A DNA stretch of 64,000 nt from Morchella semilibera (lineage: Eukaryota; Ascomycota; Pezizomycetes; Pezizales; Morchellaceae), in contig CM018604.1 in the NCBI GenBank assembly GCA_009192285.1, positions 744,001-808,000 of the forward strand, given 5' to 3'. A program made the translations under genes and the position numbers. Below are positions 11,176 through 21,562 of this stretch, piece after piece. A model generated the notes under the pieces. That model saw only the letters and a list, made by a program, of their open reading frames with translations. It searched no databases and was not told the DNA's origin. Positions within the stretch are counted from its first letter, which is position 1. Each line of letters begins with the position of its first letter.

Positions 11176-11782
11176 CGCTGGCTGTAGAACTTAAGACGTT
11201 CTGTAGCTATTGGAATATATTTCTAAATAGTCTGTATTCGTATGTGGGGTGGCTAATGGTGGGGGTTGATACGGAAGGGCGCAATTTATAAGTGATGGAG
11301 CGTGACGAGCGAGACAGCGAGACAGCAGCAGGTACAGTAAAGGCAGCAGAGGAAAGGGTGGAGGAAGGGAAAGCTCAAGAGGAGGCTGAGACGGCTCCCT
11401 CCTACAATATTTCTGTGGCGTAGCATTTAAACCCCATCCGGGTAATCTGTGGCTGATAATTGTAGACCTCAAGATCAGATGTCACGTGGAATAATTGCGG
11501 GCAAGGTGGCTTTTATGAAAACGTCCAGTCAAGTCTTACCTCGATTGTCCAATTTGTCGCCTGCAACTCACTCTGCAAGTCTCACATAATCAATCCTCTA
11601 AGATAACCCCCTAAACAATATTTCATCTGCTCTACTCCGTTGGATCTGGCAGCAGTGAAGAAGTCAAAGCTCAGCAGTCTGTCTTCTTTTGTTTCATCTT
11701 TGTGATCTTCACGAACCTATATATCTCTATCGTTACTTACTTCTAAGCTCTTAAACTAGGCCACGCCCGGACTCCCTCAATA
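11176..11782. promoter_or_regulatory. Divergent RPD3/SEC24 promoter region
   Basis: About 607 bp separate the two start codons, so both promoters must lie here. The SEC24 side is rich in pyrimidines (CTCTGCAAGTCTC, TCTTCTTTTGTTTC). No specific factor site was identified. Confidence 0.5.
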
Positions 11783-14700
11783 ATGGCAGAAATGGCCATG
11801 TATTACGCCCTTGGGGCTGATGAGCCGAATGCGAACGACCCAAACCCTCCCCCACCTCAGCAGCAACAGCAGCAATTCCGACCTGCTGTAGCTCCCCCTC
11901 CGACTGGCTATCAACAAATTGGTGGCTCCCCATACCAGCAATCATCTTATGGTCAACCCCAGGGCCAGGTATCATCCCCATACCAACCCCAGGGGCCCTA
12001 TGGCCCGGCGCCTTACGGTCAAACTCCACCTACCTCTGGCTCCCCATATCAACCACAAACTGGATATGGACCTCCCCCGCAACAATCTAGCACCTACGGA
12101 CCACCCGGAGGGGATATCGGTGGCTTAGCGGGGGCAATGTCTGGTATGGATCTTGCCGGAGGTGTCGGAGCTACTCCTGGGACCATCTCTAAAGCTTCTC
12201 GAAAGAAGGCAAGAGTATACCATGATCTTGGCCAGACCTCAGAATCGGCACCTAGCAGCAATCTACCCCCATATTCGCCCGGGGTTACATCCCACGTCCC
12301 TTCTCAATTCCTTGGCCAGCAGCCAGTGCAATCTCCAGGCTTTGGGGGCACCTCCCAGTTCCCAGTTCCTGCGAACCAGCCATACTCTCCAGCCGCAGGA
12401 ACTAATCCCGCAGCATTTGCTGCCCGTCCTACTCAAGCATCTTCTGTCAATCAGCAAGGGGGTAAAATTGATCCGAACCAAATTCCATCAATCCCACTCT
12501 CCCGTGACTTTGCTACGGCACATTATAAGACAGCAGTCTACTCGACACTTGATAAGCAGGCACCACCGAATGCCAATTCCGATTTCATTGTCCATGACCA
12601 GGGAAATGCATCTCCTAAATTCTGCAGATTGACTTTAAACTCAATTCCAGCAACTGCAGAACTTTTAGGGGCGACATCTTTGCCATTGGCGCTTCTGATA
12701 CAACCATTAGCGAAGCAGAAGGAGGAGGAGAGTCCAATACCCGTTTTGGACTTTGGAGAGATGGGGCCTCCGCGATGCAGGCGCTGTAGGACTTACATCA
12801 ACCCCTTTATGATCTTCCTGCAGGGCGGGGCAAAATTCCAGTGCAACATGTGCCTGTTCCCTAATAATGAGGTTCCTAATGAATACTACTCCCCTGTAGA
12901 TATGAGCGGTGCTAGGACCGATCGTATGCAAAGACCGGAATTAACCAATGGGACAGTGGAGTTCGTAGTTCCGAAAGAGTACTGGGCGAAGAAAGAGGGC
13001 GAGGGGGCCGGTGGAGAAGAAGGGAAAGGCGGATCACCGATGAGATATTTGTTCTTAGTGGACGTGGGTGAAAATGCAGTGAACAAGGGTGTCTTAGAGA
13101 GCGTCGTCGGCGGCATTAGAGAATCTCTCTATGGAGAAAGCTCCTATGTGTCATGTCTAGAAGGGCAAGAATCAGAAGATGACAAGGAAGGGAAGAGGAG
13201 GAGGTTGCCAAAAGGGTGTAAGATTGGGATTTGTACGTTTGACAAGGAAGTGCAATTCTACAACTTAAATGTGAGTTGTGTATCATGGCGAGTCACTTAT
13301 GGCGGGTGCTGATTAGTGGATTATAGCCAAATTTGGATCAAGCCCAAATGTTGGTTATGACTGACATTGAGGATCCTTTTGTTCCTTTAGGCGAGGGGTT
13401 GTTCGTTGATCCTTATGAATCAAGGTATGTGCAATGCTAAAAAGCGCTTATCAAAAGTAGAGAACTAATGGGTAAATTTGAAGAACTGTCATTGAATCCC
13501 TCCTGACAGCTCTCCCAGAACTCTTCCTAAATATTAAGAACCCAGAACCAGCTCTTTTGCCTGCTTTGACTGCTGCTCTTTCAGCCCTTGAGAAGACTGG
13601 TGGAAAGATCATCTGCTCTCTCGCTACATTGCCAACCTGGGGTCCCAATCGTCTCCACCTCCGTGAGGACTCAAAACTATATAATACTGATAAGGAAAAA
13701 GCCCTGTTTCAAACAGAACATCCTGCGTGGCGTAAGATAGCTGGGAAAATGGTCGAAGCTGGAGTAGGCGTAGACTTCTTCTTGACACCAAGTGCCTATA
13801 TCGATGTTGCAACAGTAGGCCATTTATCGGCTACAACTGGCGGAGAAACATTCTTCTATCCAAACTTTGTCGCAACTCGTGATGCTTTCAAGCTCCGTTC
13901 TGAGCTTTCTCATAGTTTCCATCGAGAGACTGGATACCAAGCATTAATGAAAGTGCGTTGCTCTAACGGCCTCCAAGTATCGAGCTATCACGGAAATTTC
14001 TTACAGCACAGTCACGCTGGCGATGTCGAATTTGGAACTATTGACGCGGATAAATGTATTTCGGTCATGTTTAGTTATGACGGAAAGTTGGACCCAAAGA
14101 TTGATGCACACTTCCAGAGCGCCTTGTTATACACAACCAAGGAGGGCGAGAGAAGAGTTAGATGCAGCAATGTGGTAGCTGCCGTTACCGAGCAGGGCCG
14201 AGATGCTGTGCGGTGGGCGGACCAAGACGCAGTATTGGGAGTACTCGCCCGTGAGGCTGCTAGCAGGATGACCGAGAAATCATTGAAGGAAATTAGAGGT
14301 GCACTTACGGAAAAGTGTGTAGAAATCCTGGCAGCCTACAGGAAGAACTTCAGCGCTACCGGCAACCCCCCGGGACAGTTGGTATTGCCAGAGGGCTTGA
14401 AAGAGTTTGGAATGTATGTATTAGCTTTACTCAAGTGTAGAGCCTTCAGGGGAGGTAATGTGGCGAGTGACATGAGAGTGCACTCCATGAGACTTTTGAA
14501 AAGCATGGGTCCTGTCGAGTTGCAGCTCTATCTATACCCTAGGATTCTTCCAGTTCATAGCATGGCTGAAGAGGTTAGTTTCACGGGTTCCAGCCTAACA
14601 TTTACTCAGCTAACTTGGCCCTTCACACATAGGACGGCTTTCCTGATGAGACCGGTCACCTCAACATTCCTGCCGCAGTTCGCGCTTCTTATGGCTTCAT

Positions 14701-15208
14701 CGAAGAAGGCGGCTGTTATATTGTTGACAATGGCCAATTGCTTCTTCTTTGGATCCATAGCCAGGTCTCGCCAAACCTCCTGCAGGACCTCTTCGGGCCT
14801 GATGTCACCTCTCTCTCTGCTCTTGACCCAAATCTTTATGAGCTGCCCGTGTTAGAATCACACCTTAATGCGCAAGTCCGTAATATCCTACAATACCTCA
14901 AAGCGCAACGTGGAAGCAAGGCGATATCTGTCCAACTTGCTAGACAGGGTTTAGACGGTGCTGAGTATGAGTTCGCCGGGAACTTGGTTGAGGACCGAAA
15001 CAATGAAGAGAGGAGTTATGTCGATTGGCTGGTACATGTTCATAAATTTATTCAACTAGAGGTAAGTGGTACATCTATGAAGAGGATGTGAGCCCAGTCT
15101 AGGGCTGATTCATATCGATTGGATCAGGTTACTGGACAAAGGAGAAAGGAACAAGGTGATGTTGCTTCTGGAGGTGGAATTGCGGGACTAAGGCCTCCTT
15201 ATTGGTAA
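11783..15208 (+). CDS. SEC24: COPII coat cargo-adaptor subunit Sec24
   Basis: Subunit of the Sec23/Sec24 inner COPII coat, which selects cargo at ER exit sites. Exons are 11783-13270, 13327-13424, 13484-14573, 14633-15061 and 15128-15208, summing to 1061 residues with no frame break. In order it has an N-terminal disordered region rich in P, Q, G and Y; a zinc finger starting [11 protein letters not shown] with the second pair CNMC; a trunk ([30 protein letters not shown]); a beta-sandwich and helical region; and a gelsolin-like C-terminal region ([12 protein letters not shown]). The last exon encodes [11 protein letters not shown] and ends GLRPPYW, the usual Sec24 terminus, which fixes the final intron. 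Two methionines lie near the start. The first was taken. Confidence 0.96.
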
Positions 15209-16165
15209 ATGTTTGGTGATGTCAAGCAATAATGCTGAATATGGTGTGGAGGTTTGATTGTAAGCATCTGTCCTTTTGGGCGCGTTTGATTTTTTTTTTT
15301 TAAATTCGTTGCGATTAAGTATTATATCTGTCTGGCAGCTGAAAATAAAGAGGTGGGTTCGTTTGGGTGGAAAAATACCAAGTCAATCGATCAATGGTGG
15401 GTGTATATATACCAATCTGATGCTTATCCCTACTTTCCACCAAAAGAATAAAAGGCATGTTCTTATGATACATGTACCTACTTTCTTCGTTCATTCTAGT
15501 TGCAGCTTGCTTAAGCCCAAACGAACATACATACTAAGTGCCATTTCTTCTGCAACGTAGAGCGTTGGTTGTATACATGTATATATGTGATGTGATTCTG
15601 AATCAATGTTCTTGTCAATTCAGTTGTAGCGGAGTTTCATAATATTAGTGTAATGCAGATCCCAAAACTCAACACTACATGTAATTGAGAGCCTGATTTT
15701 CCTTCCAGGTCACTTACATGTACTCTGCAGAATTTCAGGTGTAGGATCTAGAAGCCATTTCGCGCTAAGTACCATACCATGTATGTTCCGCACTAATATC
15801 TACAGCACACCCCTGCCCCACCAAGCTTTGAACGCAAGCCGTAAGGCTTGCGGGGAATTTGCATACTTGAAGTACGCAACGGGGTTGTTGTTTACCCTCT
15901 ACTGCAGGTTCGTGTTTTTTCTATCCACCCTAGCTTTCAATCCCCGTCTCTCCTCCTTCCCTCCCCTTCGTTCCACCCTCCCAACCAACGACCACGACGA
16001 CCAACACCAGCACCCATCAACCAACAGCAACAGCAGACCGATCAAAGGATAGAAGAATCTATCTCCTCCTTCACTGCAGTAACTCGAGAAGTGTCAGTTC
16101 GCTGCCACCCGAAATCAGGAACTACGGAGACAGCCACCTTTGGACGAACCAGTCAAGGAGCTAGT
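15209..16165. other. Spacer between SEC24 and CDK1
   Basis: No gene is visible. It carries four TACATGTA copies (15469, 15574, 15676, 15715). A pyrimidine-rich stretch at 15890-16000 probably belongs to the CDK1 promoter or 5' untranslated region. Confidence 0.45.
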
Positions 16166-17585
16166 ATGGAAAACTACCAGAAGATTGAGAAGATTGGAGA
16201 GGGTTTGTCTCCCCCGCTTGAAGTTCCTTTTGCTTCTTGCTGTTTTTCCTAATTCAATTCGCGACACCTAAATGCTTTTTGTACTACTGTTTGTTTACAC
16301 GCTCGTTCACTGCCGCCGCAGGCTGAGCCATCATTAACCTAATTGGTTCAAATACCTTGAATGTTTCTTGAGATGAATGAATGATTCCCCCATGTAGCAC
16401 TTGTGCTTTCCTCTCATACAGCACGCATAATCCATAATCTCCCTTCGCCCGGGCCTTTTTTTTCTACACCGTGTGTTTGAGTTTGAGTTTAATCCCAAAA
16501 TAGGTACCTACGGAGTCGTCTACAAAGCCAAGGACCTCAAAAATGGCGGCCGTATTGTCGCCATGAAGAAGATTCGTCTTGAAGCCGAGGACGAGGGTGT
16601 CCCCTCCACCGCTATTCGTGAAATATCCCTTCTGAAGGAGATGTCAGATCCCAACATCGTTCGTCTTCTCAACATCATCCATGCCGATGGCCATAAGTTG
16701 TACCTAGTCTTTGAATTTTTGGATTTGGATCTGAAGAAGTACATGGAGGCTATCCCACAGAACATGGGGCTAGGCAGGGGACATGATCAAGCGATTCATG
16801 AGTCAATTGGTTGAGGGAGTCCGTTATTGCCATGCGCACAGAATTCTTCACAGAGACTTGAAGCCACAGAATCTCTTGATCGATAAGGAAGGAAATTTGA
16901 AGTTGGCAGATTTTGGGTTGGCGAGGGCGTTTGGTGTTCCTTTGAGGACCTATACCCATGAGGGTTCGTTTTCTCCTTCTCTCTCTCCCCTTCTCTTTTT
17001 GTCTCAGATAGTAGTGGCCGGGCCTAACCTTGTTTCGTACTATGTAGGTTGTTACTCTTTGGTACCGCGCCCCCGAGATCCTTCTTGGAGGTAAGCAGTA
17101 TTCTACCGGTGTCGACATGTGGAGCGTTGGTTGCATCTTTGCCGAGATGCAAACCCGTAAGGCTCTTTTCCCTGGTGATTCAGAAATTGACGAAATCTTT
17201 AAGATCTTTAGGTTCGTGTTAATATACCGTCTCTCATCTTTGTGTTGCAATGCTGACCATGCCTGTACACTTAGGTTGCTCGGAACTCCCGACGAAGATA
17301 CCTGGCCTGGTGTAACTTCTTTCCCAGACTTCAAGCCCTCATTCCCGCAGTGGGCCAAGGTTGATGTCGACAGGATGGTCCCTGGACTCGACCCCGCGGG
17401 CTATGACCTTTTGGAGGTACGCCATGTTATTCCTTCCCTTGTTTTTCTAAAGTTAACTTTGCTCCCAGGCCATGCTCGTTTTTGACCCAGCTGGCCGTAT
17501 TTCCGCCAAGCAAGCCTGTCACCACGACTACTTCTTGGAGGACGGGCAGAATAACGGGAAGCCGGCGAGCAGGTACGCACGATAA
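16166..17585 (+). CDS. CDC28: Cyclin-dependent kinase Cdk1/Cdc28, with one or two apparent frame breaks
   Basis: Master Ser/Thr kinase of the cell cycle. Exons are 16166-16202, 16504-16962, 17048-17211, 17275-17416 and 17469-17585. The glycine loop [14 protein letters not shown] has Thr14 and Tyr15, the inhibitory phosphosites. The cyclin-binding helix is PSTAIRE. The catalytic loop is [10 protein letters not shown], the metal site is DFG, and the T-loop is TYTHE followed by [10 protein letters not shown]. The frame breaks at the G4 run 16777-16780. At the second exon-intron border, GAG-GG-GTTCGT (16960-16969) has one G too many for a canonical donor. Removing one base and ending the exon at 16962 gives 306 codons. 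Intron 1 is 301 nt, about five times the usual length here. The C-terminus (GKPASRYAR) could continue into a further exon. Assembly error is more likely than loss, since the gene is essential. Confidence 0.94.
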
Positions 17586-18742
17586 ATAACGAATAGGCCA
17601 ACTCAATAGCACATACGATACGATTGGATGAAGTTAATGAACAAAAAAGCCAATTGGAGAAATGAATAAAACAAATTTCTTTTTTTTTTCATGTTTCTTT
17701 ATCACCTACACCCTTTTTTACTTTTTTTTTTTTACATTTCAAGCCTTCTTTTTATTTCTTTTGGTTGGTTCCTGCTGAAGATTAGTATGGCGAAAGAAAA
17801 TAAAACCACCGGTAATCAGGCAGGTACTTTTGATGAATTTTGCCGCTACGGAAGCTTCTATCGTTATGTTATCGAGTAGGTTTCTACCTTGACAAGGCAA
17901 AATAGTTACGCAATTGCAATTGTACCCAATACCCACATTTTCTTTGGTGATTAACTTATATAATTATCTTTCATATGGTCTTGTCTTCTGAGTACGTCTA
18001 AAATACCGTCTCAACACCCCTACACATACCTTTGTATACTACCTCATTGCTAAAGTACCCTTCAAGCTAACAGTTCTCCTCGATCATGAGTATCCAATCG
18101 AGTGATAGAACATGAATACCCACACAAACTAGGTTTGTTATTACTAAGCAACCTACCAGATAGGTCATTGGAGATTTAGTTGATCCAGGTCATCACATCT
18201 AAATTGTATAATCTGCGTTAATATTAATCTTCTTGACCTAAATGAGGAATACTTATAACAAATAAAGTACTTTGGATGTTGGGGTAAGTGAGAAGACACC
18301 ACTCTTCCAAGCCTTACCCCACATAAGATAGTAGTAGTCTACTAATAGGTCAGAGGTTAACGGACCTCGAATTCGACCAATCGACAGGGCCGAACTATTC
18401 GCCAAGTGTATCTACATGTATGCAGTCACCCGATGAAAGATTCCAGTCTTCAGCTTACTGAGGAGTGTTTCCTGAACGCTAGTCGTTTGGGGTTGTCATA
18501 ACAAGCTCAAATCTAATCTGATGAATGATTACCCTACTATAATAAAGATTAGGGTAACAAACCTGTCCCCCACACACGCACACACAGTCCCAAGCTACAA
18601 GCCGGCCCACGCCCTAATCTCTAGACTGTATTGTGAATTTGGGAGAAATCTACACAACTACCACGACCGACAACTCCGCGACCGACCGATCCGACAACTA
18701 ATCCCGTCAACCCAGTCGACGTAGCCACAACAAAGCGCAAAT
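17586..18742. other. Spacer between CDK1 and RPS10
   Basis: No gene can be supported. There are T-rich stretches after CDK1 and one TACATGTA at 18413-18420. Confidence 0.4.
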
Positions 18743-19660
18743 ATGTATGTTTTCACCTCCTGCCAAAAAAATTCGGGCTCTGCGGGTTTTGGGGTGGATT
18801 GGCTGGAAAGGAGGAGTTGATGGTATTGAATGAGTGAGAGAAGAGGGCTAATGATGGTATCGCGCTGGCAGGCTTATCCCTAAAGCCGATCGCAAGAAGA
18901 TCCACGAGTACCTCTTCCGCGGTAAGCTGCTATTCTTGCCTTTGTTTCTCGAGGATTAGCCAGATGCTGGGTTGGACACATCGGGTTAGAGGTGGATATG
19001 ATGAGATGATTGGTGTGGGAATTGGAGATTGGAATATGAGGATTCAAGATCAAAAAGCTAATGACTGTATAGAGGGAGTGCTCGTCGCCAAGAAGGACTA
19101 CAACCTCCCAAAGCACCAGGACATTGACACAAAGAACCTCTTTGTACGGACTCCTCACAAGCTCCCTCAGCTATCAAAAGCCACATGCTAACCACTCATG
19201 GATGCATACAAATAGGTCATCAAGGCCTGCCAGTCCTTGACCTCCCGTGGATACCTCAAGACCCAGTTCTCGTGGCAATACTACTACTACACCCTCACCG
19301 TCGAGGGTCTTGACTACCTTCGCGAATGGCTCCATCTTCCCGCTGAGATCGTCCCTGCTACCCCACGTCAAGCAGGCTCGCAGCAACGCTCCCCCCCGCG
19401 GTATGCTTTCTGGCGATGGTGGTGAGAGGAGGCAGGGTGGCCGTGGTGGGCCTCCAGGCGAGAGAGGCGACAGGGAGGGATACAGGAGGAGATTCGACAA
19501 CAAGGAGGGCGCTCCTTCAGGGGGCTTCAACCCTGAATTGTATGTTTACTCCTTCCTACGGTTTTTCAGAGCGGGGAACGAATGCTGACATGTTCATTTT
19601 TGTGGTTATAGCCGTGGTGGTTTCGGTCGTGGTCGTGGTGCTCCTCCTGCTGCAGAATAG
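18743..19660 (+). CDS. RPS10: 40S ribosomal protein S10 (eS10), start codon split by an intron
   Basis: Small-subunit ribosomal protein near the mRNA entry channel. Exons are 18743-18744, 18872-18921, 19073-19143, 19216-19539 and 19612-19660. The first coding exon supplies only AT of the ATG. The donor GTATGT follows at once, and the acceptor GGCAG leads to G-CTT-ATC-CCT, giving [18 protein letters not shown]. Downstream are [19 protein letters not shown] and [16 protein letters not shown]. The glycine- and arginine-rich tail ends [15 protein letters not shown]. The frame breaks at the C4 run 19361-19364. Dropping one C restores [15 protein letters not shown] and gives 164 residues in all. 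Introns 2 and 3 have good GCTAATG or AATAG-type signals. The identity is secure. The split start is inferred from the splice signals and the conserved N-terminus. Confidence 0.94.
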
Positions 19661-20802
19661 AGGAGCATTCTGTAATTCTTCCCATACCCCCAAAAACCTT
19701 CTTCTTCCTGCCTTGCCTCCGTTTTTTTGTATCTTTCTCGGGTGAGAAATATATACTTCCTTTTTCTCTACTACTTTTTTTTTCTCTTCTTTTCATCGGA
19801 AAAAAAAGAGCGGTCTTGGGTTTGGCTTGGGGGGAAATGGAATGAAAAAAAATTAACAAAGTTGTCATGAAAAAAATGAAACGAGATACAAAAAAATCAC
19901 TTTTCTTTCTTTGCGCAGTATTTTAGGTTATTTCTGTAGTAAATATCTTCTGTAGGATCTTGCGCTACTTTTCGGGAGTTAGGGAGTGTATTGTACTAAG
20001 CCTAGTAATACCTCATATAGCGCGCTGCACCAGAAAAAGTGCTATTTCGGAGTTTCACGACCTATGACGTTTAGGTGCTATCTTTGCTTGTTACAGCCTC
20101 CTCCTATATATGAAGGGACCGAGGCTAATACTGAGTGCCCCGCGGTTCGCAAGAGTTCCGTGAAGGTCTCAGCTTCAATTAATCAAATCCCTCACATGTC
20201 CCTTTTAACACTTCATAGCTACCATTCGAATTGCTTACTATATATTTTAGTACTAACGCTGATTCTGGGCAATGAACAAAGAGCTATGCTGAGTTGCCTT
20301 TCAGTAGATTCTTTCCCCCAGTTGATTTTGTGAGTCCGGAAAAATTGGGCTCGGTTCATGCTTGCATTTTTGGACCTACAACTAAAAAGACAGGATATTT
20401 ACAGGAAGGCTGTTTGGAGAAATGCCAAACGAAACCAAAGGTGAGAGAAAGGATTGTGAAGAAAGCGTGGAAAAGACACTAAAGGTAAGAATCGAAGAGA
20501 GGAAGGGAAAAAAAAACAGTGCATACTTTCAGGAAGAAAAAAAGAGGGGGCTGACAAAGACTGATCGTAAGAACCTGTCTGCCATGAGACAAACCCTCAA
20601 GCTCCTCCCTTTTCAATAACGTTCTGGCTTCCCCCTTACCCGTTTATTTTCGTCAAAATCCTGAATCCTATGTTGCAGAACTTCGCCTGCCCAGTACTCC
20701 CCATTGAAACAGCGAGAAAGGGGAAAAAGAAAAAAAGAGTCAAGAAAAAAAGGTTGATTTAAAGAATTCCGCCCATTTCCTTACATTAGCCTCCTCCCCG
20801 CA
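19661..20802. other. Convergent spacer between RPS10 and IGO1
   Basis: This is the 3' flank of both genes, with A- and T-rich runs near 19770-19900 and 20505-20760. Small frames at 19986-20333 and 20422-20619 have no recognisable similarity. Confidence 0.4.
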
Positions 20803-21562
20803 TTAATTGGATGGAATGGGCACAGCGCCTGTCTCAGACGAGCCCCCCTCTGGCGCTGTTTTCCCCTCCTCCGCGCTGTTTGCGCTACTGAGCTCCTCGC
20901 CTTCGATAGGCTGCTGGGATCCCATGGGGGACTTCGCGTGAAGCAGGCTACTCTCCTTTACTGGCGAGCTTGAGCTACCGCTACCAGTCGGTGTACCAGG
21001 CGTGGCAATCTGATGGTGGGGTATATTCTCGGGAAGGGGGTGCTGAGAGCCGATGTTGGTTACGCCGACATCGGAGGCTTTCCCGGCTTTTGAGAGAGCA
21101 TAATCGCCTGAATCGAAGTATTTACGCTCCTAAATCATCAAAAGGGAAGGCAGGTTTTCCCAAAGGTTAGCTGATGGTTGATATTTTGACGATTCCCTAT
21201 CTTCTGATTCGCTTGTAGAGAGGGGTAGGATAGGCATTGAGAGCAGGGGGTGGTGGATAGTAGTGATGGTGAGGATGATGGTGATAATGGGGGGGGGGTT
21301 GTTACCTTGAGCTTGTTCTTCAAGATATCTTTCTTTGAAGGGAGTTTTCCATAGAGACGGAACAATCTTTGCTCTTCTTCTGTGAGAGACTATAATCTTG
21401 ACTCGGCTCAATCTCATCCTCGAGATTTGGGGCCTTATCGTCAGCTCGAGTTCTGGTCATTCATTGTTCTCAAAGCGGGGGAGAAGGTCAATGCGCAAGA
21501 GAGTGGGGGTAATGAAAAGCACTCACGCTGATGTCGACTTTGTTCTTCTGTGCGGGAAGCAT
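20803..21562 (-). CDS. IGO1: Endosulfine/ARPP19 family PP2A-B55 inhibitor (Igo1-like)
   Basis: Endosulfines are small proteins that become PP2A-B55 inhibitors after phosphorylation by Greatwall/Rim15 kinase. They control mitotic entry and quiescence. Exons are 21562-21527, 21389-21306 and 21129-20803, giving 148 residues. The joined protein starts MLPAQKNKVDIS, continues LTEEEQRLFRLYGKLPSKKD and reaches KERKYFDSGDYALSKAGK. The Ser in FDSGDY, at about residue 47, is the known target site of the family. The tail from residue 60 is disordered and rich in S, P, G and E. Every exon is too short to be seen as a long frame, and the gene was found by splicing. All four splice sites are canonical. The frame is intact. 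Confidence 0.93.
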
